From the NCBI GenBank assembly GCA_934488615.1, contig CAKSSJ010000003.1, forward strand, positions 1 to 64,000: a stretch of DNA of 64,000 nt. The letters are read 5' to 3'. Source of the DNA: an uncultured Eubacteriales bacterium. GTDB lineage: Bacteria; Bacillota; Clostridia; Oscillospirales; Acutalibacteraceae. The number at the start of each line of letters is the position of its first letter. Within the stretch, counting starts at the first letter, position 1. The notes beneath the pieces were generated by a model. That model ran no database searches, had not been told where the DNA came from, and worked only from the letters and a program-made list of their open reading frames with translations. Of the stretch, positions 8,886 to 18,531 are shown piece by piece. A program made the position numbers and the translations under genes.

Positions 8886-10280
8886 CTAAAACCATGAGTT
8901 CGGGCTGTTGCCTATCTCTGACTCTGAAGCCATGAGCTTGGTCGGAGTGTAGAGTCTGTAAAGGTCCTGAATCTGTGAACGGAGGCTGGACTTATCGTAT
9001 GTAACGATGTTGAGGTTGATTGCCGAACAAGCTCTTGTAATATGATTATATTTTGCACCAAACGAACAAATAATAGTATAATCTACACTCTTATTACCAT
9101 TAGCAAGAGCTGTTGCATTCTTTTCGTACGTTGTACCTGCGAACGGGATCGTGATCGTTCCGCCTGCAACTGTATCATATTCCTTGGTGGATTCGTTATA
9201 CTCCGCAGGCTTAACTGGAACAAGCTGTTCATTTGCGCTGTTGTTATCGGGGGTATTGCCGTCAAAAGAAACTGCACCCGGAACAAGCTTAAATACCTTA
9301 AGACCATATTCGCTGTAGTCATCAGTTCTTTCGAGCATATCCGTGATTGTAAATCTAAGATTATAATTGCTCAAAGCAACCATGCTTCTGTCAACATATG
9401 CTACAGTCACAGGACGATTAAAGTCATTGGATGTATCGGTATACTGAGTTCCGTTATCGTTCTTGCCGTCAAAATGGATCTGGCCGTAACCGCTTGCTAC
9501 ACCGTCAACTTTTACAAATGACTTATCATTAAAATTCCAATAGCCTCGGTCCCAACCGGTCTGCGTATTGTCGGCAAAAGTACCGAAAGTATTTGCACCT
9601 ACAATACGGGCAATGTAATTAGCCTTCTCTTTTCTGTCACAGTAGAAGCCGTGATCAGCTGACTTCGAACGATATCTGTATGCGTAAATACCGCCGGGCT
9701 GAGCAACATTCTCAACCGCACTTGTGGTATAAGCGGTATAGGTCTTTGTTACGACCTTGCCGTTTGCATCGGTGTACTCGTATGTATAGCCGACTTCAAA
9801 GTTGAGCTGCTTCACGGAAATGCTGGAGCCAGCAACCTTCCACGAATAGGTGTAAACACCGTCCGCATATGCACCTGCCGATGCCGCTGTGAAGGAAAGG
9901 TTTGCATTTGAACATGTGATTGTCGGGTTAGCTTTCAAAGCCTTGTCTGTTGTGAAAACTACCATCGGATCCTGCGGAGTTTCACCTGCGTAGAAGGCTT
10001 CCGCCCTTGTTCCGTTAAGCTCAGGCAAGCCCGAAGCCGTGGCCTTGACAATGGTTGTGCCGGCAGCCTGTGAATTTGCTGCTGCGGCTGTACGAATGAC
10101 TGCCGTTGAGCTGATTGTTATCTCGGGTCTCTCAAGGAAACTCTTGCTAAGCTCAACCGACGAAGTGCTGATCTCATCATCTGAAACAGCACCGGCTGTG
10201 CCGATCAATCCTGCCGGAACAATGGTAAGTACCATCAGGATAGCCAGCACAACGCTGAGAATACGTCTGCTTTTCGCCAT
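8886..10280 (-). CDS. Secreted surface protein, 5' part of the amber-interrupted FIVAR/dockerin gene
   Basis: This 464-residue part begins with a clear signal peptide (basic MAKSRR, hydrophobic core, cleavage around GTAGAV). It continues with about 400 residues of beta-rich, uncharacterised extracellular sequence and ends inside the first FIVAR repeat, at SPNSWF followed by TAG. Reading past the TAG continues as SEGWDQYLAAMKNAQYIL, which completes the repeat. The intact product would be about 1616 residues. A GGGAGG ribosome site sits seven bases before the ATG and a strong promoter precedes it. Dockerins bind cohesins, so the intact protein would be expected on a cell-surface scaffold, but no cohesin gene is in the window. 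Confidence 0.85.
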   Translation of the reverse strand: MAKSRRILSVVLAILMVLTIVPAGLIGTAGAVSDDEISTSSVELSKSFLERPEITISSTAVIRTAAAANSQAAGTTIVKATASGLPELNGTRAEAFYAGETPQDPMVVFTTDKALKANPTITCSNANLSFTAASAGAYADGVYTYSWKVAGSSISVKQLNFEVGYTYEYTDANGKVVTKTYTAYTTSAVENVAQPGGIYAYRYRSKSADHGFYCDRKEKANYIARIVGANTFGTFADNTQTGWDRGYWNFNDKSFVKVDGVASGYGQIHFDGKNDNGTQYTDTSNDFNRPVTVAYVDRSMVALSNYNLRFTITDMLERTDDYSEYGLKVFKLVPGAVSFDGNTPDNNSANEQLVPVKPAEYNESTKEYDTVAGGTITIPFAGTTYEKNATALANGNKSVDYTIICSFGAKYNHITRACSAINLNIVTYDKSSLRSQIQDLYRLYTPTKLMASESEIGNSPNSWF

Positions 10281-10344
10281 TTATATTCCTCCCATAAAAT
10301 ATGCTATACAAAGCGCAGACAAGTCCACACTTATATACATTAGT

Positions 10345-10373
10345 ATTATACTTTTATTTTTCAAAAAAGTCAA
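10345..10373 (-). promoter_or_regulatory. Sigma-A-type promoter of the FIVAR/dockerin gene
   Basis: On the minus strand TTGACT and TATAAT are separated by 17 bases, about 65 bases before the ATG at 10280. Near-consensus spacing and sequence. Confidence 0.8.
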
Positions 10374-10459
10374 CTGTATAAAACATTATCCATCCTTATT
10401 TTTACATTTTTAACAATGGATTGTTTGTTTTTTTATACAAGTATACAAAATATGCCGAT

Positions 10460-10927
10460 TCAGCCATTCTGCAAAATATTATTGAGGAGCGCGGTACAGC
10501 CGTCATAAATATCGCGGTATGCAACGTCAAAGCGCTCGGAATACCACGGGTCGGCAACGTCGCCTCCCTGCTCGGTATAATCCATCAGCTTGTGCACCTT
10601 TTTCTCGGGATCGCCGCCGAAGATCCGAAGCATGTTGCGGATATTTGCGCTGTCCATGCCGATGAATAAATCATACTTTTCATAGTCGCTCCTTTTAAGC
10701 TGAACGGCGCGCTTGCCGTCACACGAAAGCCCGTGCTTTGCAAGCTCCGCTCTCGCGGGCGGATAAACGGGATTCCCCACCCCGTTCCATATTTCCTCCG
10801 TGCTTGTGGCAGACGATGAAATTTCAAATTTCTCCTCCGCCCCCTGCTCAATGACAAGCCTTTTCATTATAAACTCAGCCATCGGACTGCGGCAAATATT
10901 GCCGTGGCAAACAAACATTATTTTCAT
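10460..10927 (-). CDS. Low-molecular-weight protein tyrosine phosphatase
   Basis: This is a protein of about 155 residues with the active-site P-loop VCHGNICRSPM (the CX5RS signature) at its N-terminus and the distal DPWYSERFD containing the general-acid aspartate. The family dephosphorylates tyrosine phosphate, often on tyrosine kinases that control exopolysaccharide synthesis. The ATG at 10927 was chosen; a GTG at 10936 also exists but lies inside the upstream gene. The start is one base after the stop of the UDP-sugar dehydrogenase gene, so the two are an operon. This pairing suggests a role in control of nucleotide-sugar or capsule synthesis (inference). Confidence 0.93.
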   Translation of the reverse strand: MKIMFVCHGNICRSPMAEFIMKRLVIEQGAEEKFEISSSATSTEEIWNGVGNPVYPPARAELAKHGLSCDGKRAVQLKRSDYEKYDLFIGMDSANIRNMLRIFGGDPEKKVHKLMDYTEQGGDVADPWYSERFDVAYRDIYDGCTALLNNILQNG

Positions 10928-10928
10928 A

Positions 10929-12404
10929 TCAGTCACGCTTAAAAATATCCCTTGTATAAACCTTATCCTTTACATCGTCAAGGCAGGGATCGTATCGGTT
11001 TGCGATGATCGCCTTGGAGCTTTTCTTGAAAAGCGAAAGGTCGTTGACTACCTCGGAGCCGAAGAAGGTCTCGCCGTTTTTCAGCGTCGGCTCGTATATG
11101 ATTATCGTCGCGCCCTTTGCCTTTATCCTTTTCATGACGCCCTGAATAGAGGACTTGCGGAAATTGTCCGAATTCGACTTCATCGTAAGGCGGTACACGC
11201 CGATGACTACCTCCTTTTCCTTTGAGGAATCCCACTCGCTGTTCGCCTCGTAAGCTCCCGCAAGCTCGAGAACTCTCTCCGCGATGAAGTCCTTGCGCGT
11301 CCTGTTGCTCTCAACTATGGCGCTTATCATGTTCTGCGGCACGTCGTCATAGTTTGCAAGGAGCTGTTTGGTGTCCTTGGGCAGGCAATAGCCGCCGTAG
11401 CCGAAGCTCGGATTGTTGTAATGAGTACCGATACGCGGATCAAGGCAAACGCCGTTGATTATCTCCTGAGTGTTCAGCCCTTTCATCTCGGCATATGTGT
11501 CAAGCTCGTTGAAATACGACACACGGAGCGCAAGATAGGTATTTGCAAAAAGCTTGACCGCCTCCGCCTCGGTGAAGCCCATGAAAAGAGTGTCGATGTT
11601 TTCTTTTATCGCGCCCTGCTGAAGCAGTGCGGCAAAGTCGTGCGACGCTTTGATAAGTCTCTCGTCGCTCTCGTCCGTTGAAACGATGATTCGGCTCGGG
11701 TAAAGGTTATCGTAAAGCGCCTTTGATTCGCGCAGGAACTCGGGGCTGAAGATAATATTATCAGTGTTGTATTTTTTTCTGACGGATCCGGTATAGCCGA
11801 CGGGAATGGTCGATTTGATTACCATGACGGCATTCGGGTTCACCTTAAGCACAAGCTCGATTACGGCTTCAACCGCCGAGGTGTCGAAATAATTCTTCTT
11901 GCTGTCATAGTTTGTCGGCGCGGCGATAACGACGAAATCAGCGTCCCTGTATGCCGACTCTCCGTCCAGAGTTGCGGTAAGGTCAAGCTCCTTTTCGGCA
12001 AGATACATCTCAATATAATTGTCCTGAATCGGCGATTTGCGGTTATTTATCATCTCCACCTTTTCGGGAACGATGTCAACCGCCGTTACATGGTTATGCT
12101 GAGCAAGCAGGGTTGCGATGGAAAGTCCGACATATCCCGTTCCTGCTACCGCAATATTGAGCGGCGCGGGGCTTTCAAGCTTATGGCTTTCTGCGCTTGT
12201 GAACACATCGTCAAGCTCAAAGCCGAGCGCGTCTCCCAGCGCCTCAAGCTGAGGGATAAGGGGAAAATAGTCCTGCTGTTCAAGCCTGCAAAGCTGGGCG
12301 CGGTTGATACCTGTCATCTCGGCAAGCTCGCGCTGAGTGAGATTGAGCGCCTTGCGCCTTGAAGAAACGACCTCTGCAAGGAGGGCGGCTGAAAGTTTTT
12401 TCAT
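10929..12404 (-). CDS. Nucleotide-sugar (UDP-glucose type) 6-dehydrogenase with N-terminal XRE helix-turn-helix
   Basis: This is a 491-residue protein. Residues about 9-66 form a Cro/C1-type helix-turn-helix (RRKALNLTQRELAEMTGINR). Residues about 83 onward are a complete UDP-glucose/GDP-mannose dehydrogenase, with the NAD-binding motif VAGTGYVGLS (86-95), the central KSTIPVGYT segment and the catalytic cysteine motif GYGGYCLPKD. These enzymes oxidise UDP-hexose to the uronic acid for capsule or teichuronic acid. Fusion to a DNA-binding domain in one uninterrupted frame is unusual and suggests an enzyme that also regulates transcription, possibly of its own operon. The exact sugar substrate cannot be read from the sequence. 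Confidence 0.92.
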   Translation of the reverse strand: MKKLSAALLAEVVSSRRKALNLTQRELAEMTGINRAQLCRLEQQDYFPLIPQLEALGDALGFELDDVFTSAESHKLESPAPLNIAVAGTGYVGLSIATLLAQHNHVTAVDIVPEKVEMINNRKSPIQDNYIEMYLAEKELDLTATLDGESAYRDADFVVIAAPTNYDSKKNYFDTSAVEAVIELVLKVNPNAVMVIKSTIPVGYTGSVRKKYNTDNIIFSPEFLRESKALYDNLYPSRIIVSTDESDERLIKASHDFAALLQQGAIKENIDTLFMGFTEAEAVKLFANTYLALRVSYFNELDTYAEMKGLNTQEIINGVCLDPRIGTHYNNPSFGYGGYCLPKDTKQLLANYDDVPQNMISAIVESNRTRKDFIAERVLELAGAYEANSEWDSSKEKEVVIGVYRLTMKSNSDNFRKSSIQGVMKRIKAKGATIIIYEPTLKNGETFFGSEVVNDLSLFKKSSKAIIANRYDPCLDDVKDKVYTRDIFKRD

Positions 12405-12581
12405 AATTTTTACCTCTGTTATCTTTAAATCCCCGATTTTGTTATTTTAATTTACAATTATTTCCAAAAGACTGCTTTATAGTCCTTATATAGAATAACA
12501 CTTGTTAATTAAATAAGCAACAGTATATTTGTAATTTTATGAAAATTATTTTTGCGAAATAACATGTTAATTATAATAACA

Positions 12582-12619
12582 AAAAGACAAAGCCGACTTC
12601 GCGAAAGCGAAGCCGACTT
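12582..12619 (-). terminator. Terminator after the sigma/anti-sigma/LRR operon
   Basis: On the minus strand a 13-bp stem (two G-U pairs) closes a TTTC loop and is followed by TTTGTCTTTTTG, 14 bases after the stop at 12633. The rest of 12405-12582 is A/T-rich and holds no visible gene. Confidence 0.75.
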
Positions 12620-12632
12620 ATATTTATGACGC

Positions 12633-14747
12633 TTACTTGCTGAAAAGCTTAAATATTCTCAGGAAGAAGCTTGTGAGCCTTGCGAAGAAGGACATCTGCG
12701 GTGCAGGAGTTTCGGCAACGTTATCCTCCGAGATACCATGACCAGAGCCGTTGGTTTCGGGCTTCTGCGCCTCTCTTGTTTCAAGGATTTCGCCGCAGTC
12801 ATTGCACTTCTTTACCTCTCTGCCGTCCTCGGAAAGCTCCCACTCCCCTGCCGTATGGCCTGTTGCGGGAAGATACTCGCTCTCGGTGAACCTTTCGCGG
12901 CACTCCTTGCAGATATCACAGCGATAGCCCTTTTTCGTGCAGGTCGGTGCAAAGTAAATATGCTCGATCTCGTAATGGTCACATTTTGTAATCGTTGCAA
13001 TTGAATTCTTCTGAGCGAATTCATATGCCGCCGAGCCCTCTCGGCAGATAAATGTTATGCCCTCCATGGTCTTATACGGCTTGGTGACGGTATAGAAAGC
13101 GGAATAATGAATCGTCGTGACATTCTTCGGGATCCTTACCATCTTCATATCCGTACAGCCCTCAAAAGCCTTTTCGCCGATTTCGGTAACCGACCTCGGG
13201 ATAGATACTGCGTATCCGATGCCCTGCGGACTCTTTATGAGCTTGGTTTTGTTCTTGTTGTAAAGAATTCCGTTTTCGTCGGAGCTATAATAGGGGTTGT
13301 TCTCGTCAACGGTGATTTGACTTAATTTCGTACAACCGGCTATGAAGCTGCTGCCGAGATTTTTTACAGATGCGGGCAAATACAGTTCACGCAGACCCGT
13401 GCAGCCATTAAAAGCACTTCTGATATCCTCAACGCTCGCACCGATATCAACCTTTTTAAGCATTTTGCAGTTATAAAACATGAAATAATATGAGATTGCG
13501 GAATCGGGCAGCTTTACACTTTCAAGATAGGTACAGCCTGCGAACATAGCGTATCCCATCTTTGTTACGGTATCGGGGATCTCAAACTTCGTCAGCGCTG
13601 TGCATTTCATAAATACGCCGTAACCCATTGTTTTGACCGACGGAGGAATATCCACTGATTTAAGCGAAGTACATCCGCTGAATACAGCTGAACCGAGTGT
13701 TGTGACCGAATTGGGTATCGTAAAGCTTACGAGCGAGGTACAGTCTGAAAATGCAGAGTTGCCAAAGGTCTTAACCGAATTTGCCATCTTTACATTTTTA
13801 AGTGCCGTACAGCCTTCAAAAGCACCCACCTCTAACTCAGTTACCGAGTTCGGTATATTTATTTCTGCCAACGAGGTACATTTACTAAACGCTCCTTCGC
13901 CGATAATTTTAACCGAGGTTGGTATTTTCACGTCCGTGAGCGAGGTACAGCCATTAAAGGCATTTTTGCTGATAGTTTCAACCGTGTTCGGGATCTCGAT
14001 TGATTTGAGCCCCTTGCAATCGGCAAACATTCCGTTATAAATTTCCTTTATACCCTCCGGGAAATTTATCTTTTCAAGCAGCTTGCAATTTCCAAATACT
14101 TCTTCTCCAAACGATTCGGGAATGCTTTCAAAGCTGAGCTCCTTGAGCTTCTGGTTATTCGCAAAGGCATACTTATCAAGCACCTTGATTTGAGACGGTA
14201 CGGTAAAGCTTTCAAAGCCGCAGCCGCTCAGACCGTTTGTTGCGATCTTCTCAACCGATTTCGGGAAATTGAACGTGGTCAATGACGAACAGCCGTGAAA
14301 CATTCCGTAGGATATTTCCTTAAAGTCATCGGGGAGCTTTATGTCCGTAAGGTTTTTGCAGTAGCAAAATGCAAATTCATCTATGAATTTTAAATTCGGA
14401 TTATCCTCGATCGTAAGGGTTTTCATTTCGTCACACCCGTTAAAAGCCTTTTGAAAAATTCCGACTACGGGGCAATCAAGTATTCCGTAAACAGAATCGC
14501 TCTGAACTGTCGGGTGAATAACAACGTCCTCGGGGACCGTTTCTTTATCATAGCCCTTGACACGGGCTGAGGCTGTAACGTCAATACCGGTATCCGTATA
14601 TTTGGCATTCATTAATATATAGTATACAACGCCGTCTACGGTAACATCCCATGTACTGCTTCCCGCAAGGCTCGTCAGACCCAAGGGTATTATGAGCGCA
14701 ACGCACAGCAAAACCGCCGAAAGTAATTTAACTATTTTCTTCTTCAT
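12633..14747 (-). CDS. Secreted BspA-type leucine-rich repeat protein (second LRR gene of the operon)
   Basis: This is a protein of about 704 residues with a signal peptide (MKKKIVKLLSAVLLC then a hydrophobic run). It has roughly 15 tandem LRR_5/BspA-type repeats of about 23 residues with the pattern F-x-GCTSL-x-x-(V/I)-x-IP-x-SV. A cysteine-rich segment (four CxxC-like pairs within CDHYEIEH...CNDCGE) follows, then a C-terminal amphipathic tail ending FFLRIFKLFSK. The ATG at 14747 is preferred over a GTG at 14756, because GAGGTG lies six bases before it and overlaps the stop of the upstream gene. Such proteins usually mediate surface adhesion; the ligand is unknown. Confidence 0.88.
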   Translation of the reverse strand: MKKKIVKLLSAVLLCVALIIPLGLTSLAGSSTWDVTVDGVVYYILMNAKYTDTGIDVTASARVKGYDKETVPEDVVIHPTVQSDSVYGILDCPVVGIFQKAFNGCDEMKTLTIEDNPNLKFIDEFAFCYCKNLTDIKLPDDFKEISYGMFHGCSSLTTFNFPKSVEKIATNGLSGCGFESFTVPSQIKVLDKYAFANNQKLKELSFESIPESFGEEVFGNCKLLEKINFPEGIKEIYNGMFADCKGLKSIEIPNTVETISKNAFNGCTSLTDVKIPTSVKIIGEGAFSKCTSLAEINIPNSVTELEVGAFEGCTALKNVKMANSVKTFGNSAFSDCTSLVSFTIPNSVTTLGSAVFSGCTSLKSVDIPPSVKTMGYGVFMKCTALTKFEIPDTVTKMGYAMFAGCTYLESVKLPDSAISYYFMFYNCKMLKKVDIGASVEDIRSAFNGCTGLRELYLPASVKNLGSSFIAGCTKLSQITVDENNPYYSSDENGILYNKNKTKLIKSPQGIGYAVSIPRSVTEIGEKAFEGCTDMKMVRIPKNVTTIHYSAFYTVTKPYKTMEGITFICREGSAAYEFAQKNSIATITKCDHYEIEHIYFAPTCTKKGYRCDICKECRERFTESEYLPATGHTAGEWELSEDGREVKKCNDCGEILETREAQKPETNGSGHGISEDNVAETPAPQMSFFARLTSFFLRIFKLFSK

Positions 14748-14757
14748 ATTCCGCACC

Positions 14758-17586
14758 TCACTTAAACAGTTTCAGGAACCAGTTGATAGCCTTAACGAAT
14801 GCCGCTTTCACCGCATTGAACGCCACCTGAACCTTATCCTTAAAGCCCTGCTTGACCTCAATATTGAAGTCAACGCTTGCCGTTCCTTTGAAATTGCCTA
14901 TGCCCTTTATTGTGGCGGTCGCCGTGCCTGCCGAACCGTTGTTCTTATAGGACACGGTGTAATCCTCGCCCTCCTTGAGCGTCCTGCCGTTGAACTTAAT
15001 CTTGACCTTAGGCTCGCAGGGGGTCAGACCGTTTGTGGTCTGGGTCGGGATAGAAGCGATCTCCGCCTTGTCGATCGAAACGGCGATGATTGCAAAATCG
15101 ACCTTTGTCACAAGCATTGAGAAATCCTCAAGACCCGTTACAATAACGTTCGCCGTGCCGACGTTTACGTTGTTGATATATTCCGTTGAATAGTCCTTGT
15201 TGTTTGTGAGCTTTCTGTCGGAGAATCTGACCGAAACCTGCGGCTCAAGCTTCTTGCCCGTGTAGCTCTGATTTGCGATAGGATCAACGATGAGCGTCGT
15301 TACCTTTATGCCGTTTGCCTTTGCGTAGCTCTCTGCGTAGGAATTCTCGTTGCAATAAATCGTGAGCTTGTCGCAAGCCTCAAATGCGTCGTCGGCAATC
15401 TGCTCAACTGAGTTTGCAATGACCGCTGTTTCGAGATTTTCACACGCTGCAAATGCAAGTGTGCGGATCTCCTTAACGTTTCCGCCGACCTCAAGAGTTT
15501 TGAGCTTGTCGAATGCCATGAAGCTCTCGCTTTCAACCGCCTGAGATTCCAAGTTTGAAAGTGTCAGCTTAACATCGGTAATTCCCGTTTCGTCAAATGC
15601 ACCCTCATCAATGCAGGTTATATCCTCAAATGTAAAGTCCTTCAATGATGTACAGTATTGGAAAGCCTGATATAATATTTCCTTGTTTCCGATCCTGTTC
15701 CATGTGACCTTATATAATTTCTCACAACGTGAGAATGCCCACTCCCTGATATATTCCGTATTCTTTGAGATAACTACAGTTTCAAGCTCCTTACAGTCCT
15801 CAAATGTACTGCCTCCGAAATCTACAATCGAATCGGGCATGACAACATTCTTAACCGCCGTATTTTCAAAAGCACCCGGGCCTATCGTAATAACGCCGTC
15901 CTCAAAGCTTATCTCGCTGAGATTCTTACAATCGGTAAATAAATATCCGGGAATAATTTTCTGATTTTTGGTAAAGGCAAATGAAGTTACCATGGTCTTG
16001 CGAAAAGCACCGTTTCCCAGTTCCGCCATTTGCGCAAAGTCAGCGTTTGTGATCTTTGTATAAGCGAAGGCACGAGCACCTACAAATTCAATATTGCTGT
16101 TCTCGCCGACAATAACTTCCTTCAATTCAAGGCAGTCATGAAATGCCTCGCGTTCAATCCTCTTTACACTGTCAGGCAGAGTGACGCTTTCCAAAATTTC
16201 ACAGTTATCAAATGCCTGCGCCGCGATTGAGGTCAAGCCGTCCGCAATTTCAACATTTTTGAGCAGTCGGCAATATGCCATTGCCCCGTCCCATGATTTG
16301 ATAGTTCCCGGAATTTTTATCGACTCGATCGAATTATATGCAAAAGCTTTCACTCCGATACACTTTAGCGATTCAGGAAATTCAACCGAGCTTATTCTTC
16401 CCACGTCATCGGAAATATTGTTGCTTGATGTTCTTATAAAGGCTTCCGTGCCTATGTATTCAATTTCGTTTGGGAGCTTCAGTTCACCGTCAAACGGACA
16501 GTATGCGAATGCCTGACCGCAAAGCATTTTCAGCGATGACGGGAGATCGGGATTTAAAAGCGAGGTGCAAAGTGCAAACGCGCCGTAGCCGATGTACTCG
16601 ACCGAATCGGGAATGCTGACAAATTCAAGCGAGCTGCAGCCCGTGAAAGCAAAGTCGCCTATTCTTTTCAGCGTTGACGGGAATTTGACTGCAAGAAAAT
16701 CATATTTTGAGGTGTAATTGCCGATATCGTATTCAGATACCGTCTCGTATCTCTCTTCGCCCGTACATTCAAAAGCTCTGATTCCGATGCTGACGACCTT
16801 GTGAGAATCAAGCTCGGCAGGGATATCCAAAAGAGGAGCGTCCGCAGGTCCCGTGTAGCCTGTGATCTCGGCATTGTTATCCTCATCGAGCGTATAGGTG
16901 AAATAGCCCGACGAATATTCCTCCTGCGCCTCCTTGCTCTTAAAAATATAGTATCTGTTCTCTTTTCCGCTGTAAAAATAACCGCCGTTTGCAAGGTTGC
17001 AATAAATATCAATACTTGGCCATTCCTTGAGCATAAATACAGTTTTATCACTCATAGAAAATTTTGAAAACGATGCTCCCGAGGACGTCGATAAAGAATT
17101 TTCAATAATGAACTTCTCGATACCGCCACATTTATAGAAAGAAGTATGGTGAAAATCGTAACAGCTTTTCGGCAGGTGAACCGTCTTTAGCGACGGACAG
17201 TTACTGAATGATTTTATTGCCATAAATTCAAAGCCGTCATTAAAAACGACCTCTTCAAGATTCGGACAGTCAACAAAGGTTTCTCTTGTTATCTCACGCA
17301 TATTTTCCGAAAAAATCACCTTGCGTGCTTTTTTATTATTAAATACACCCTTTTCGATTTTAGAAACGGGAACTCCGTTGATCTCATTCGGGATCGTTAC
17401 GATTTCCTCATCCTTCAAATATTCAAGAATACGAAGCTTTCCGTCATAGCCGTAATTATAGCGAAAATCCTCAGTCTTTTGGTCGCTGAAATCAATTGCC
17501 ATTGCCGGCTGAGCAACCGATGCCATGGTTATAACCGATATAATGGCAAGCATTACGGATAAAATCTTAGAAATTGTTTTCTTCAT
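14758..17586 (-). CDS. Secreted BspA-type leucine-rich repeat protein (first LRR gene of the operon)
   Basis: This is a 942-residue protein with a signal peptide (MKKTISKILSVMLAIISV, cleavage near AMA). It has a long array of LRR_5/BspA-type repeats (F-x-x-C-x-x-L-x-x-V-x-(I/L)-P), then two Ig-like modules with the patterns YTGKKLEPQVSV and GRTLKEGEDYTVSYKNNGSAG. It ends in the short hydrophobic-basic tail INWFLKLFK. The start overlaps the anti-sigma stop (ATGA) and the stop overlaps the ribosome site of the next LRR gene, so all four operon genes are translationally linked. An adhesion or sensing role outside the cell is inferred. Confidence 0.88.
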   Translation of the reverse strand: MKKTISKILSVMLAIISVITMASVAQPAMAIDFSDQKTEDFRYNYGYDGKLRILEYLKDEEIVTIPNEINGVPVSKIEKGVFNNKKARKVIFSENMREITRETFVDCPNLEEVVFNDGFEFMAIKSFSNCPSLKTVHLPKSCYDFHHTSFYKCGGIEKFIIENSLSTSSGASFSKFSMSDKTVFMLKEWPSIDIYCNLANGGYFYSGKENRYYIFKSKEAQEEYSSGYFTYTLDEDNNAEITGYTGPADAPLLDIPAELDSHKVVSIGIRAFECTGEERYETVSEYDIGNYTSKYDFLAVKFPSTLKRIGDFAFTGCSSLEFVSIPDSVEYIGYGAFALCTSLLNPDLPSSLKMLCGQAFAYCPFDGELKLPNEIEYIGTEAFIRTSSNNISDDVGRISSVEFPESLKCIGVKAFAYNSIESIKIPGTIKSWDGAMAYCRLLKNVEIADGLTSIAAQAFDNCEILESVTLPDSVKRIEREAFHDCLELKEVIVGENSNIEFVGARAFAYTKITNADFAQMAELGNGAFRKTMVTSFAFTKNQKIIPGYLFTDCKNLSEISFEDGVITIGPGAFENTAVKNVVMPDSIVDFGGSTFEDCKELETVVISKNTEYIREWAFSRCEKLYKVTWNRIGNKEILYQAFQYCTSLKDFTFEDITCIDEGAFDETGITDVKLTLSNLESQAVESESFMAFDKLKTLEVGGNVKEIRTLAFAACENLETAVIANSVEQIADDAFEACDKLTIYCNENSYAESYAKANGIKVTTLIVDPIANQSYTGKKLEPQVSVRFSDRKLTNNKDYSTEYINNVNVGTANVIVTGLEDFSMLVTKVDFAIIAVSIDKAEIASIPTQTTNGLTPCEPKVKIKFNGRTLKEGEDYTVSYKNNGSAGTATATIKGIGNFKGTASVDFNIEVKQGFKDKVQVAFNAVKAAFVKAINWFLKLFK

Positions 17587-18515
17587 TTTGTCTCCTCCTT
17601 GATTCCGAAGGTCGTGTAAACTCCCTCGTAGGTGATTGTTATAAAAGCAGTCCCGTTAGGAAGCTTCTCTGTTTTGATTGTGTATTCTCCGCCGCTGAGC
17701 TTCTTCTCGCTCCTGTCGCTGTAAACCGCATAGACCTCCATGCCACTGAGGTCAATGTTGTCCAAGTCCTCCGCCGTGAAGTCGAAACCCTCCGGGAAAG
17801 CTGCATAAACGGAATTGAGCACCTTTGTGTCCTCCTTGCGAAGCACCCTTACTCTGAACGTTTCCGAAGCATCGCCGCAGCTTACCTTTACCGTTTCGTA
17901 ACGCTCCCTTGTGCCGAAGCCGTCATCAGTCGTGATTCTGCAATCGGCAAGCGGAATATTTCTTTCAGTGCCGTCGGTGTAGCTGACTATCGCCGTTATG
18001 CCCGACGTGTCAAGCTTTTCGCCGATGTAGTATTCGTCCTTGAAGCCGTCGCCGAACCTGAGCCTAATTCCCGTCGGCACTGCCGCCTGCGTTGTCGGCT
18101 TTGTCGTTGTCGTTGTCGCCTCGGCCGTTGTCCGTTCCGCTGTCGTGCTCTCTGTCGTTATCCGAGCAGTTGTCGTTGTTGTTTTGGATTCCCGTTTTTG
18201 CTCTATATTATGGCTGACCGCCACTGCGCCGAAGCTGATCGCCGCCAGTATCGCACATGCCGCCGCAACCGAAATAAGCTTCTGCCTGAAGGTTTTACCT
18301 GCGTGCTTCTTCACGAACGGAATGACCTTTGCATAATTTTCGTTTTCAAGCTCATCGAGCGTATTGATACATTCATCAATAAAATCACAGTTCGGCTCAC
18401 TCTTTAAAAGCTCCTCGTCGATAAGCGAATTGATGAACTCTGCGACCTCTGCCCTGAATCCGGCATTGTCATATATGCTGTTGAGTATCTCCTTTGTAAC
18501 CCTAAGATCATTCAC
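17583..18515 (-). CDS. Membrane anti-sigma-factor-like protein with extracellular Ig-like domains
   Basis: This is a 310-residue protein. Residues 1-78 form a helical cytoplasmic part, 80-101 a single transmembrane helix, about 108-146 a threonine-rich linker, and the remainder two beta-rich modules including YYIGEKLDTSGITAIVSYTDGT, the pattern of bacterial Ig-like domains. The GTG start at 18515 follows GAGGTGAG. It lies 16 bases downstream of an ECF sigma gene, and the topology (cytoplasmic helices, one membrane pass, extracellular sensor) fits an anti-sigma factor. No classical zinc anti-sigma motif is seen, so this role rests on topology and position. Confidence 0.75.
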   Translation of the reverse strand: MNDLRVTKEILNSIYDNAGFRAEVAEFINSLIDEELLKSEPNCDFIDECINTLDELENENYAKVIPFVKKHAGKTFRQKLISVAAACAILAAISFGAVAVSHNIEQKRESKTTTTTARITTESTTAERTTAEATTTTTKPTTQAAVPTGIRLRFGDGFKDEYYIGEKLDTSGITAIVSYTDGTERNIPLADCRITTDDGFGTRERYETVKVSCGDASETFRVRVLRKEDTKVLNSVYAAFPEGFDFTAEDLDNIDLSGMEVYAVYSDRSEKKLSGGEYTIKTEKLPNGTAFITITYEGVYTTFGIKEETK

Positions 18516-18531
18516 GGTTTCTCACCTCATT

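Noticed and set aside
8886..8888. Genome-wide reassignment of TAG to an amino acid
   Set aside because: TAG is used as a normal stop at 28343-28345 in the small-terminase gene, where reading through would run into an overlapping gene in another frame.
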